Of a stretch of DNA of 64,000 nucleotides, positions 45,251 to 55,700 are shown piece by piece. The position numbers were made by a program, and so were the translations under genes. This DNA comes from Puccinellia tenuiflora (Eukaryota > Streptophyta > Magnoliopsida > Poales > Poaceae), in NCBI GenBank assembly GCA_012064385.1, contig QRDG01000816.1, positions 186,001 to 250,000 of the forward strand, given 5' to 3'. Within the stretch, counting starts at the first letter, position 1, and every line of letters begins with the position of its first letter. The notes beneath the pieces were generated by a model that had not been told where the DNA came from, made no database searches, and was given only the letters and a program-made list of their open reading frames with translations.

Positions 45251-46310
45251 GTTGATAGCATAAAACTACCTGTTTTGGAGACTCAATTCCATTTTGGTAC
45301 CAGTTTTGGTTTCAATCGCAAAAACCTACCAGATTTTTTTGAGACAATCGCAAAAAACCCAAATCCGGCCTTAAACTCGAATTGACACCGGGTCTGACAG
45401 ACTGGGCCCACCTGTCGGGCTGACGTGGCAAGCAAAGATAGAATTAACACTAAAGTGACAGTGGGCCCCACCTGTCAGTCAAATAAAAAATAAAAAAACT
45501 GAGAAAATAAAAAAATCTGAAAAAAAGAAAATAAAAGTCTAAAAAATAAATAAAAAAGGAAAAATCCCTCGAGGCCGCGGCGCGGGCCAGCCCTCCTCGT
45601 CGTGCCGCTCGCCGGCCGGGAGCGGCAGAGGCGGGCGCGGGCGGGCGAGCGTGCGGCGAAGGCGGGCGCGAGCGGGGGCGGCGGCGGCGGCGGGCGGGCG
45701 CGAGCGGGGGGGGGCGGCGGCGGCGGGCGGCGGGCGGGCACGAGCGCGGGAGTGCGGCGGCGGCGGGCGCGAGCGGGGGCGGCGGCGGCGGCGGGCGAGC
45801 ACGAGCGCGGGAGTGCGGCGGGCGGGCACGAGCGCGGGAGTGCGGCGGCGGCGGGCGCGAGCGGGGGCGGCGGCGGCGGCGGGCGGCGGGCGCGAGCGTG
45901 CGGCGGCGGCGGGCGCGAGCGGGGGCGGCGGCGGCGGGCGGCGGCGGCGGGCGGCGGCGCGGGCGTGCGGCGGCGGCGGGTGCGAGCGGGGGCGGCGGCG
46001 GCGGCGGCGGGCGGCGGGCGGGCGCGAGCGTGCGGTGGTCATTTTTTTATTTTTTTTGTTTTTCAGCATTTTTTATTTGACTGAAAGGTGGGGCCCACTG
46101 TCACTTTAGTGTTAATTCTATCTTTGCTTGCCACGTCAGCCCGACAGGTGGGCCCAGTCTGTCAGACCCGGTGTCAATTCAAGTTTAAGGCCGGATTTGG
46201 GTTTTTTGCGAATATCTTAAAAAAATCTGGTAGGTTTTTACGATTGAAACCAAAACTGGTACCAAAATGTAATTAAGTCTCTAAAACAGGTAGTTTTATG
46301 CTATCAACTC
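45249..46310. mobile_element. Mutator-like foldback element with about 240-bp terminal inverted repeats
   Basis: Ends GAGTTGATAGCATAAAACTA and its complement are flanked by the 9-bp duplication TGCAGTTGT (45240-45248 and 46311-46319), the Mutator signature. Arms 45249-45488 and 46070-46310 pair with around ten mismatches. Between them lies an A/T-rich collar and then a very GC-rich core at 45590-46035. No transposase is encoded; ORFs in the core are Ala/Arg/Gly or Pro low-complexity artefacts. Confidence 0.9.
45590..46035. repeat. GC-rich minisatellite core of the MULE
   Basis: Runs of GGCGGCGGCGGGCGCGAGCG and GGGGGCGGCGGCGG repeat many times. The plus strand is a dense array of G-triplets that could form G-quadruplexes. 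Base composition contrasts sharply with the A- and T-rich collars on both sides. Confidence 0.85.
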
Positions 46311-46504
46311 TGCAGTTGTGGATCAGAGCCTGCCGAGGGGGCGAAAACGGTGCTGGAGAGGAAGGTGTTACGTAGTATGTAATAGGTAGCTTGCGTGTGT
46401 GGGGTGCTATCTGACGTGTTGTTCGCAACATAGTCAGATTCTTGTATATAACATTCTGCCTTCTATAAAATTAAGGTACGCCTCGACGTACTCTCGAAAA
46501 AAAA

Positions 46505-46944
46505 AGTTATAGTGCAGTAGATACTAGATAGGATAGGATAGGATGCGATTGCCCATGTTGAGCCCACATGCATGCATGATCCTTGTCTTAGCTTTATGCA
46601 TCTGAAGATGTACTCTGCTCTAAACAGGTGATCCTGGAGTAATTAGAGCACAAACATAGCACAGAGCAACAAATAACAGGGTAGCCACATTACAACAGTG
46701 ACGAATATATGCCATTAGGAGGATTACACGGTTAATTCCAATGATTAGGATAAGAAATCAACTTGGATGTCCATCATGAAATAATTGTTCTCAGGCAAAT
46801 ATTTGCGTAACAAAATTTGTTCTTACCAGATATTGTGTAGGCCATGTGCCAACAATAGTTATTCCTAATTCGGTCTGTTTAGAAAGTTGACTGTGGACAA
46901 GACTCTTTTTGGGATTATATCTAGAAGGGGATAGTAATTGTCCC
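46505..46944. other. Non-coding flank between LINE and Reina-like element
   Basis: No ORF with support. It contains a short GATAG repeat (46531-46545, ATAGGATAGGATAGGAT). It probably belongs to the downstream side of the aspartyl-tRNA synthetase locus, interrupted by the retroelement at 46945. Confidence 0.5.
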
Positions 46945-47266
46945 TGTTATGACCGGCGTCACGTATAACAGGAGGGGGTCCAACCGTGGGCCCAACTAGG
47001 GGATTAGCCCATTTAATCTTATTTAGTTTTACCTCTTTATAAACAAGTTGTAATCGTACGTGAGACATTAAGCAGCAATAATCATTATTGTTGCCGACTC
47101 CCAGAGGAGTCGGCCGTCCCAACCCTAGCCGCCACCCCCTGGTGCGCCGCCTTCTCCTTCCACGCGACGGTGGCTGGCCGCCGGCGCCGCCCTCCCACCT
47201 CTCGTGTTGAGCACTTCCATCCATACAATCTGCGCAGTCGGACTGGTAGAGCCCTAGCCCCTACCA
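46945..47266 (+). repeat. 5' LTR of Reina-like element
   Basis: TG...CA ends, with target duplication GTCCC before it and primer site TGGTATCAG three bases after it. TATAAA at 47038-47043 is followed by a GC-rich leader. Confidence 0.95.
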
Positions 47267-47295
47267 ACTTGGTATCAGCTAGCTCTCGTTCGATC

Positions 47296-48900
47296 ATGTC
47301 GTCGTCTCCGTTCGCCTCCACGTCCTCCGCGCCGCCGCCCTCCACCACGGTCGCCGCCACCACGGCCGCCGCCGCCTCCACGACTGCCGCCCCCGCTGCG
47401 CCCGTCATCTACACCCCCGAGCAGTTGAGCGGGGCCGTCAACGACCTCGCCACCGCCGTCCAAGGGATCCGGCTGTTCTTGATGGGCTCCCAAGGGCCCC
47501 CGGTGCCACCGCAGCCCCCGGTCTTCACCGTGTCTGCGCCCTCGCCCTGGCTGCCAGCGTTCACGGGCGTGCAGCTGTAGCCGCCGCCGTCCCCGGCGCT
47601 GCCCTGGCTACAGTGGCCACAGCCCTCCACCGCCGGGCCGGATTCCACCGCCCCGGGAGGCGTACCTATCCACCAGATATGCTTCCCCCCGTCGCCCTCG
47701 CCGCTGCCGGCTTGGCTCGCCGAGTCGTCACCCCCGCCGGTCTACTCCGCCGCCGGGGAACCGCCGCTGCCCACCCACCCGGGCACCGCTGCCGCGGGCT
47801 TCGCCCATCCCCATGAGGACCGCGCCGGGGCGTACGGCCACGGCGCCGCCCCACCGCCACCGCCACCGCCCCGCTACGCCAAGGTCGACTGCGCCACCTT
47901 CGACGGGTCGGAGGACCCCCTGAACTGGCTCAACCAGTGTGAGCAGTTTTTCCGCGGGCAGCGCACCCTGGCGTCGGACCGCACCTGGCTCGCCTCCTAC
48001 CACCTCCGGGGCGCCGCCCAGACGTGGTATTACGCCCTCGAGCAGGATGAGGGCGGCATGCCTCCCTGGGACCGTTTTCGGGAGCTATGCCTCCTTCGCT
48101 TCGGGCCGCCAGTTCACGGGAGCCGCCTCGCGGAGCTTGGGCGCCTCCCCTTCACCTCCATGGTGCAGGACTTCGCCGATCGCTTCCAGGCCCTCGCGTG
48201 CCACGCCCCGGGCGTGACGGGTCAGCAGCGCGCGGAGCTCTTCATCGGCGGCCTCCCGGACCACATACGGGTGGACGTGGAACTCCAGCCCCCCCCCCCC
48301 CCCCCACGACCTGCAGACGGCGATGCACTACGCTCGGGCCTACGAGCGCCGCACCCAGGCTATGCAGCCGGCCCCCCCGAGCCGCGGGGCCCGACCGCCC
48401 GCCCGGCCCCCGCCGCCTGCCGCGCCGACCACACGGCCACCCCCGGCCGCTCCAGCGGCTGCGCCGCGTACTTTTCGGCGCCTCACCCCGGCGGAGCAAC
48501 TGGAGCGCCGTCGCCTCGGCCTGTGCTTCAACTGCGACGAGCCCTACGCGCCGGGCCACGTCTGCCCGCGCCTCTTCTACTTGGAGACGGTCGACGACGG
48601 CGAGGCGGACACACCCGCCGATACACCAGTAGAGGCCACCCTCGAGCCCGCGCCGGCCACGGCGTGCGTGGTCTCGCTCTATGCGCTGGCGGGTATCCGC
48701 AACGAGCAGACGATGCTACTGCCGGTGACGATACACGGCGAGCGTCTGGTGGCCCTCCTCGACACCGGCTCCACGCATAACTTCCTGCCGGAGGCCACCA
48801 TGCGCCGCTTGGGTCTCCAGCCGACGGGCGGCGATCATCTCCGCGTCACCGTGGCCAACGGCGACCGCCTTCGCTGCCATGGCGTGGCGCAGCACGTGCG
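47296..48900 (+). pseudogene. Reina Gag-protease, broken by TAG and two frameshifts
   Basis: ATG 47296 (MSSSPFASTSS) lies 15 bases after the primer site. An in-frame TAG at 47578-47580 (CAG expected) interrupts a Pro-rich N-terminal region. The same frame then continues with the Gag core (DPLNWLNQCEQFFRGQR, YHLRGAAQTWYYAL, WDRFRELCLLRFGP, FIGGLPDHIR). At a run of 17 C (48289-48305) the frame changes. The next part reads YARAYERRTQAM, the Reina-type knuckle CFNCDEPYAPGHVC and the protease LLDTGSTHNFL. A second shift at about 48895-48930 leads into the pol frame. Indels in homopolymers may be real or sequencing artefacts. Confidence 0.85.
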
Positions 48901-48930
48901 CTCTCTATCGGCGACGAGCACTTCACCATC

Positions 48931-51900
48931 ATGTGCACCGGCATCGACTTGGGCTGCTTCGACTTCATCCTCGGCGTGGACTTCTTGCGGACCCTCGGGC
49001 CCATACTGTGGGACTTCGCCGCGCTGACGATGACCTTCTGGCGTCAGGGCCGCCGCGTCCGTTGGGAGGGCATTGGGGGCGCCGCTCCGGCACCGCAGCT
49101 TCAGCTCGCCACGGCCGACCTCGACACCGAGCACCCCCTGCTGACTCACCTCCTGCAGCAGCACGGCGATCTCTTCGACGAGCCGCACGGTCTCCCGCCG
49201 GTCCGGGTGTACGATCACCGTATTCACCTCGCCCCGGACACGGCGCCGGTGGCAGTACGGCCGTACCGCTACCCCCAGCTGCAGAAGGACGAGCTCGAGC
49301 GCCAGTGCGCACTCATGCTCGCCGCGGGCATCATCGGGATCTCCACGTCGCCGTTCTCGGCGCCGGTGCTGCTCGTCCGCAAGGCGGATGGCACATGGCG
49401 CTTTTGCATCGACTACCGTGCCCTTAACGCCCTCACGCTCAAGGACAAGTTCCCTATTCCGGTGGTGGACGAGCTCTTTGACGAGCTCCATGTGGCGCGC
49501 TTCTTCACCAAGCTCGACCTCCGGTCGGGCTACCACCAGGTGCGCATGCACCCGGACGACATCGCCAAGACGGCGTTCCGGACTCATCATGGCCACTTCG
49601 AGTTTGTGGTGATGCCTTTCGGCCTCACCAATGCCCCAGCGACGTTTCAGGCCCTGATGAACGATGTCCTCCGCCCCTATTTACGTCGGTTTGTGCTCGT
49701 TTTCTTTGATGATATTCTTATCTACAGCACCTCGTGGGCGGAGCACCTACAGCACGTCGCCATCGTCTTCAACGAGCTTCGAGCGCATCATCTCCACCTT
49801 AAGCGCTCGAAGTGCTCGTTCGGGACGACATCGGTCGCCTACCTCGGCCACGTCATCTCCGCCGAGGGGGTGGCCATGGACGCCGACAAGGTGGCGGCCG
49901 TCGCGGCTTGGCCGCCACCTCGCTCGCCGCGCGCTCTTCGCGGCTTCCTGGGCCTCACCGGGTACTACCATAAATTCATCCGGGACTTCGGCCTCATCGC
50001 GACACCTCTCACGCGACTACTGCGTCGCGATGCGTTCGCCTGGGATGACGAGGCCACCGCGGCATTCGAGGCCCTGAAGGGGGCCCTCACGACGGGCCCC
50101 GTCCTCCAGATGCCGGACTTCACACGGCCGTTCATCGTCGACTGCGACGCCTCCGGGGTGGGGTTCGGTGCCGTGCTTCACCAGGGTGAGGGGCCTCTCG
50201 CCTACTTCAGCCGGCCCTTCGCCGCACGTCACCTCAAGCTCGCGGCGTACGAGCAGGAGCTCATTGGCTTGGTGCAGGCCGTGCGCCATTGGCGTCCCTA
50301 TCTTTGGGGGCGCTCGTTCCAGATTCGCACGGACCACTACAGCCTGAAGTACTTGCTGGACCAACGGTTGTCTACCGTGCCGCAGCATCAGTGGATCAAC
50401 AAGCTGTTCGGCTTTGATTTCACTATGGAGTACCGTCCGGGGCGCCTCAATACTGTGGCTGACGCCCTATCTCGCCGCGATGCTGACGACGAGGCAGCGG
50501 ACAGCGCCCCCGAGGGGACGGCGTTGTGCATCCGCTCGGGGCCCTCCTTCACCCTTTTCGACGCCATTCGCCGGGCCACTGCTGCGGCGCCGGACGGCCA
50601 GCTCCTGCGGCAGCAGCTGGAGGCGGGCGAGCTCGATGCGCCGTGGCGCCTTGCGGAGGGACTCCTCTTGCATGGGCGCCGCATCTTCGTCCCCGACCAC
50701 GACGACCTCCGGCACCAGGTGTTTCTGCTTGCCCATTCGTCAGGCCATGAGGGTATTCAGAAGACCCTCCACCGTCTCCGCGCCGACTTCTACATCCCCA
50801 GTGATCGGGCTTTGGTCCGGGACTGGGTGAGCTTTTGCGAGATATGCCAGCGCAACAAGACGGAGACCCTGCGGCCAGTGGGGATGTTACAGCCGCTGGA
50901 GGTGCCCTCACAGGTCTGGGCCGACATCTCCATGGACTTCATCGAGGGCCTCCCCAAGGTGGGCGGCAAGTCCGTCATCCTCACGGTGGTCGACCGCTTC
51001 TCCAAGTACGCGCACTTCATCGCGCTCGGCCACCCGTACATAGCCGCGTCCGTGGCACGTGCCTTCTTCGACGGCATTGTCCGTCTTCACGGGTTTCCCG
51101 CGTCGATCGTCAGTGATCGGGACCCCGTGTTCACGGGGCATGTGTGGCGCGATCTCTTCAGGATGGTGGGGGTGAAACTCCGTTTCAGCACGGCGTTTCA
51201 TCCTCAGACGGACGGCCAGTCGGTGGTGGTTAACGAGGTGATCGCCATGTATTTGTGTTGTGTTACAGGTGATTGTCCTCGCGCATGGGTGGATTGGCTT
51301 GCATGGGCGGAGTACTGCTACAACACCTCCTACCACTCCGCCCTGCGTGCCACGCCATTTGAGGTGGTCTACGGCCGCCCACCACCACCCATTGTTCCGG
51401 TCGACTCGGCGACCGCTCGGACGGAGGCCGCGGGGGAGCTCCTACGCACCCGCGACGAGATGCTGGCAGAGGTGCGGCAACGCCTCGTGCAGGCCCAGCA
51501 GCTGGCCAAGCACTACTACGACAGCCATCATCGTGAGGTGGAATACGCCGTGGGCGACTGGGTGTGGCTGCGCCTTCTTCATCGATCCACGCAGTCTCTC
51601 GACCCGCGCGCGAAGCGCAAGCTCGGTCCTCGCTATGCGGGGCCCTTTGTTGTCTTGGAGTGCGTGGGGACACTGGCCTATCGTCTTCAGCTGCCGGCTG
51701 GTGCCCGCATCCATGACGTCTTTTATGTGGGTCTCCTGAAGCCATACCGTGGGACGCCGCCTGCAGCGCCACCGGCGCTACCACCGACCTCCGATGGGCT
51801 CCTTCCGAGCCTGGCGAAGGTGTTGCGCGCACAGCTCCGTCGCGGCATTTGGTACTTGTTGGTCCAGTGGGAGGGCCTTCCGGAGGAGGAGGCTACTTGG

Positions 51901-51966
51901 GAGAAGCGCGATGAGTTCAGCCTCCACTACCCCGACTACCAGCTCGAGGACGAGCTGTTTGCATAG
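48931..51966 (+). CDS. pol: Reina Pol: RT, RNase H, integrase (third catalytic residue changed), chromodomain
   Basis: A 1011-residue open frame. It starts inside the protease end (FDFILGVDFLRTLGP). Reverse transcriptase has FFTKLDLRSGYHQVRM, VMPFGLTNAPATFQALM and FFDDILIYST. RNase H has VDCDASGVGFGAVL, YEQELIGLVQAVRHW and RTDHYSLKYLL. Integrase has an H-H-C-C finger (HSSGHEG, CEICQRNK) and DDE core parts DISMDFIEGLP and VSDRDPVFTGHVW. The expected Glu after HPQTDGQS is Val (SVVVNEV), which should abolish strand transfer. A chromodomain ends the protein (WYLLVQWEGLPEEEATWEKR). The GC-rich codon choice matches the LTR and differs from the AT-rich Tekay-like pol. Confidence 0.9.
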   Translation: MCTGIDLGCFDFILGVDFLRTLGPILWDFAALTMTFWRQGRRVRWEGIGGAAPAPQLQLATADLDTEHPLLTHLLQQHGDLFDEPHGLPPVRVYDHRIHLAPDTAPVAVRPYRYPQLQKDELERQCALMLAAGIIGISTSPFSAPVLLVRKADGTWRFCIDYRALNALTLKDKFPIPVVDELFDELHVARFFTKLDLRSGYHQVRMHPDDIAKTAFRTHHGHFEFVVMPFGLTNAPATFQALMNDVLRPYLRRFVLVFFDDILIYSTSWAEHLQHVAIVFNELRAHHLHLKRSKCSFGTTSVAYLGHVISAEGVAMDADKVAAVAAWPPPRSPRALRGFLGLTGYYHKFIRDFGLIATPLTRLLRRDAFAWDDEATAAFEALKGALTTGPVLQMPDFTRPFIVDCDASGVGFGAVLHQGEGPLAYFSRPFAARHLKLAAYEQELIGLVQAVRHWRPYLWGRSFQIRTDHYSLKYLLDQRLSTVPQHQWINKLFGFDFTMEYRPGRLNTVADALSRRDADDEAADSAPEGTALCIRSGPSFTLFDAIRRATAAAPDGQLLRQQLEAGELDAPWRLAEGLLLHGRRIFVPDHDDLRHQVFLLAHSSGHEGIQKTLHRLRADFYIPSDRALVRDWVSFCEICQRNKTETLRPVGMLQPLEVPSQVWADISMDFIEGLPKVGGKSVILTVVDRFSKYAHFIALGHPYIAASVARAFFDGIVRLHGFPASIVSDRDPVFTGHVWRDLFRMVGVKLRFSTAFHPQTDGQSVVVNEVIAMYLCCVTGDCPRAWVDWLAWAEYCYNTSYHSALRATPFEVVYGRPPPPIVPVDSATARTEAAGELLRTRDEMLAEVRQRLVQAQQLAKHYYDSHHREVEYAVGDWVWLRLLHRSTQSLDPRAKRKLGPRYAGPFVVLECVGTLAYRLQLPAGARIHDVFYVGLLKPYRGTPPAAPPALPPTSDGLLPSLAKVLRAQLRRGIWYLLVQWEGLPEEEATWEKRDEFSLHYPDYQLEDELFA

Positions 51967-51977
51967 GCGGGGAGAGA

Positions 51978-52298
51978 TGTTATGACCGGCGTCACGTATA
52001 AGAGGAGGGGGTCCAACCGTGGGCCCAACTAGGGGATTAGCCCATTTAATCTTATTCAGTTTTACCTCTTTATAAACAAGTTGTAATCGTACGTGAGACA
52101 TTAAGCAGCAATAATCATTATTGTTGCCGACTCCCAGAGGAGTCGGCCGTCCCAACCCTAGCCGCCACCCCCTGGTGCGCCGCCTTCTCCTTCCACGCGA
52201 CGGTGGCTGGCCGCCGGCGCCGCTTCCTCCCTCTCGTGTTGAGCACTTCCATCCATACAATCTGCGCAGTCGGACTGGTAGAGCCCTAGCCCCTACCA
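51978..52298 (+). repeat. 3' LTR of Reina-like element
   Basis: Copy of 46945-47266, preceded by a purine-rich tract and followed by GTCCC at 52299-52303. Confidence 0.95.
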
Positions 52299-52303
52299 GT
52301 CCC

Positions 52304-52727
52304 CTGAAGATTAAGATATTCCCTTTTGTACATTATTAATCTTTTTGAGGGATTACATTATTAATCTCTTCAGCCAAACAGTTGGTCATCAGGAAATGAC
52401 TACGTAATTATTCACTGCGGTTCTGGATGTTTCCACACCCATGAATTATTTCTGTTCAACAGGGGGTTTGCACGTGTCAAGCAAGTCAATGTTTTCGTTA
52501 ACTAAAACTGCATGCTGGAGGGGAATTAGGGGGGATTCGACTTAGATGAGATTTAATCCCCTCAATCCATGCCAATCACCTTCATTTTTTCGTGGAACCA
52601 AATAAGGCTTGATAGTAAAATTGTATATGTACAAGAGAAGGGGAGGAGGGAAGCTAGCAGGTTTGTCAAGAACTAAAGATGGTGAAAGCGTTGGGCACAA
52701 GCTGTCTGTCCCACAAAAGAAACTTGC
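52304..52727. other. Region downstream of the synthetase gene, with a possible MITE scrap
   Basis: No gene. It should contain the 3' end of the aspartyl-tRNA synthetase transcript (minus strand). Around 52515-52610 the minus strand reads GCCTTATTTGGTTCCACG followed by ATTGAGGGGATTAAATC, reminiscent of a Tourist-type MITE end. I cannot find both termini. Confidence 0.4.
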
Positions 52728-55700
52728 TTATGGCGCGAGGCGGTGCGAGTCACGCGGGAAAAGCGACGTCTTTCTGATGTTGTTGAGGCCGCAGAAAAGC
52801 ATAACCACTCTCTCGAGCCCAACACCGAAACCGCCGTGCGGAGGGGTACCGTAACTGTAATTGTCAAACATAGGTGGATTAATTTGAGTACTAAGGTGAA
52901 GAACAATATATGTATTAGCATTCCAATGGATTGTTGCAGTATATACTAGTAGATACGTCAATTCTCTCGCCATAGAGTGGGTGCAGAACAAACCTGAATG
53001 ATTCAAGGTATGATGATATACCCTTTGAGTTCACATCAATTCCGCACTCGATTGCACGTTTCCTCAGCAACTCTGGCATGTGCACCCTTTGAGCTCCAGA
53101 AATAATTTCCTCGCCTGTCACATAAAAAGTTTGGTCAGTATCAGACTTTCAAAAGCAAGAACGTCAGATGATATACATGAATTTCTACCAGACAGTTTAA
53201 TTAGTATGAAAGACCACCAAAGAAACAAATACATCTAAGGTGTTTGTTGGCATACATATGAATGATGTTTTTCTTAAGTACAACAGTATGCCTTTTCTAT
53301 ACTGCATTAATGATGGGCAAGGAAATAAGCCACGCAACCATACAGTCTAGTACGATGTTAGCTCCCGGTCTAGACTGAAATACCCACCTCGGATGAAGAC
53401 ATCGAAAGAGTTGCTATATGCAGGGTCATCATAGCAGGGCATGGTGTAGAAAGGGCGCACAGCCAAAGGATACCGATGCATAATGAAAAATTCTGTGCCA
53501 TACCTATATATAACAGAAAAGTTAAGAGCTCTTGAAATGTCGAAAAGTGATATAATTATATAAGTGAAGTAGACTCCACATACTTCTCCTTAACAAGCCG
53601 ACCAAGTTTTTTCTCAGCTTCAGTGTTGAGGTCACCCATAGGGTCAATTTCAGTTCCCGCGTCCTGCCAAACAGTCAAATCATCTGTTTAATCATTTACC
53701 ACCAAACTCACAGCTGAGTTTTCAGATAACTTCTACTTTTATCCAACATAAGAAAGATGCCAAACAATGTTTAGCTAGCTAGACACCGAAACTAATTGAA
53801 AAGAAACTGGTTTACTTGGACCCCAACATCCAAAGGAGAGGTTTTATGTAGCATACTTGTCCAAATAATCATCCACAATAACTTCAGAAGTGCTAACTAT
53901 TAATACATATGGATCACCCGCAAAAACAAAAACAATAAATCTGTATCTTGAGTTTTAGGAAAGCAATAAAATTATCTCATTGCATCAGATTCAGCTCCTA
54001 GCCACCAATAGATCTTGTTTCGTTGCTGAATAATAATAAAAAGTAGTTATTGATGTGAACTCATACAGTGAGTTCTGCGACCAATAAACCATTCATTTTC
54101 TTACAGCATACACCTAAACCCAAGGATTCTAAACTTGTATGGTTTAATAAAAATCCAAGCAAACATATAACGGGGGCTGGGGCTATTGAAGTTCTAGCGT
54201 CACTCATACAGTAAGAATAATACTAAAAAGCAAGTTGCATAAGCACGGAGATCACTGTGATTATGAAATAGCCACAAGAGTACAAAGTTACTACCTTGAG
54301 CATTTGAATCCCTTCCTTGTACGTTAGCTTCAAGGTTTTCTCTAGGTACTGTATAAATAGCATAAGTTGAAGCAGCAGCTTCAGCAAAGTATGCAGATAA
54401 TGTCTCAAAATAATAAAGAGAATATTGTTTTACCTTCAGTGGTTCAAATGGATACTGCGTATTTACTGCCTCAAGCAGCTCTTTGCAATTTTCATTCAAG
54501 TGTTTGAATATTGCTACGAATAAGCCATCTATAATATCACAAACCTGTGTATAAATTAAATTCAATACTGGCCGTAACAACTCACTTCAATAAATAAATA
54601 AATGAACTAGATATTTGTCTTTTCCTCCAGGATGTTCCTCACCTCAAAGTAGTGCTCCTTAATCTCCATTTCTGCATCCAGCGAAACAAACTCGCACAAA
54701 TGCCGGTGGGTGTTCGAATTCTCTGCTCTAAATACGGGACCAACCTCAAACACACGGCGACGCCCACCACAAATACTCATCTGCTTGTGTAACTGAGGAG
54801 ATTGAGCTAAACAAGCAGGCTGGCCATTGTACGATTGTAGGTGGAATACAGCTGCACCGCCTTCACTTGATCCAGAAATCAACTTGGGGGTGTGGATCCC
54901 TCTGAAACCCTTCGATCTCAAATATTCTCTGAATTTCTGCAAAGGCATCGTGCAATGGTTACATAAATGGACCAGAAAAGGAAAATAACCCTTACATGTT
55001 ACATATATAAATACTCCCTCGGCCCCCATTTACGTGGCACCCTCGATTTCCATGATTTAACTTTGACCGTCATAGTGAGTCACTTGCCACAAAAATTATA
55101 GCATTGCATAGCACATAACCTATTTTTAGTTGGTTCGATTGATGGTTAGAGCTGAACCTTTAAATGTGTGTACACCATATAAACCCGGACAGAAGGAGTA
55201 ACAAAATGTTGCTGCATGAATGTGACATAAGCCATAGTTTTGACAGAGCAATATAATGTCGATTCTAACATAGCAAGGTGCAATCACATTACTAGAATTG
55301 ACACTCAATGTTGAGATTTCTTCCACATAACAACAACTACACGGTGCTACCTACTTGGTACAGAAGAATGCCCTACATATGACATGAATGATAACACTGA
55401 GTACAACAACAGATACTCACGTCTTCAACTTCGTCTTGGATATCGAAGATTGCCTGATTCGTTGCGATCCTCAGTGCGAGAGCTCGGTTGTCCAATAGTG
55501 TGTCCTGGTTAACACGGGGCAGCTTCTCTCCACGCTGTAATAATGGCAAGAGTGGGTGAATACTGAATACTACCTTAGAAGCATCGTTATCATCTAGTAA
55601 TAGTGTCACATATAGGCTGAGCACATACCTTCTCAGCCTCCTCGATTTCTGCATCGCTGCGGGCTGCATCCTCCAGGCTGATTGGAAGCGGGTCGGTACG

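Larger units (their letters stand above)
43955..46504 (+). mobile_element. 5'-truncated LINE (L1-type non-LTR element), split by a MULE
   Basis: The ORF at 43955-45250 holds only the C-terminal part of a LINE ORF2. After the MULE (45249-46310) and its target duplication, the same frame continues for about 20 codons to a TAG near 46376. A 3' untranslated region and an A-run (46496-46504) follow. That gives a 3' end typical of LINEs and a 5' end that starts abruptly near 43965. I could not identify the LINE's own target duplication with confidence. Confidence 0.85.
46945..52298 (+). mobile_element. Reina-like chromovirus (Ty3/gypsy), compact, 5354 bp
   Basis: Short LTRs 46945-47266 (322 bp) and 51978-52298 (321 bp) start TGTTATGACC and end CCCCTACCA. 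They differ at about five sites plus a local rearranged stretch. The target duplication GTCCC is at 46940-46944 and 52299-52303. Short LTRs, total size and a C-terminal chromodomain fit the Reina clade. TATAAA at 47038-47043, methionine-type primer site at 47270, purine tract GGCGGGGAGAGA just before 51978. Gag carries a stop and two frame changes, and integrase lacks its third catalytic acid, so it is inactive. Confidence 0.93.

Noticed and set aside
45475..46109. ORFs of Ala/Arg/Gly or Pro/Ala up to 176 codons
   Set aside because: Generated by the GC minisatellite core of the MULE; they overlap on both strands.
53584..53665. Alternative donor GTGGAG for synthetase exon 6
   Set aside because: GTATGT at 53583 gives the correct phase and restores the conserved KYGTEFF junction.
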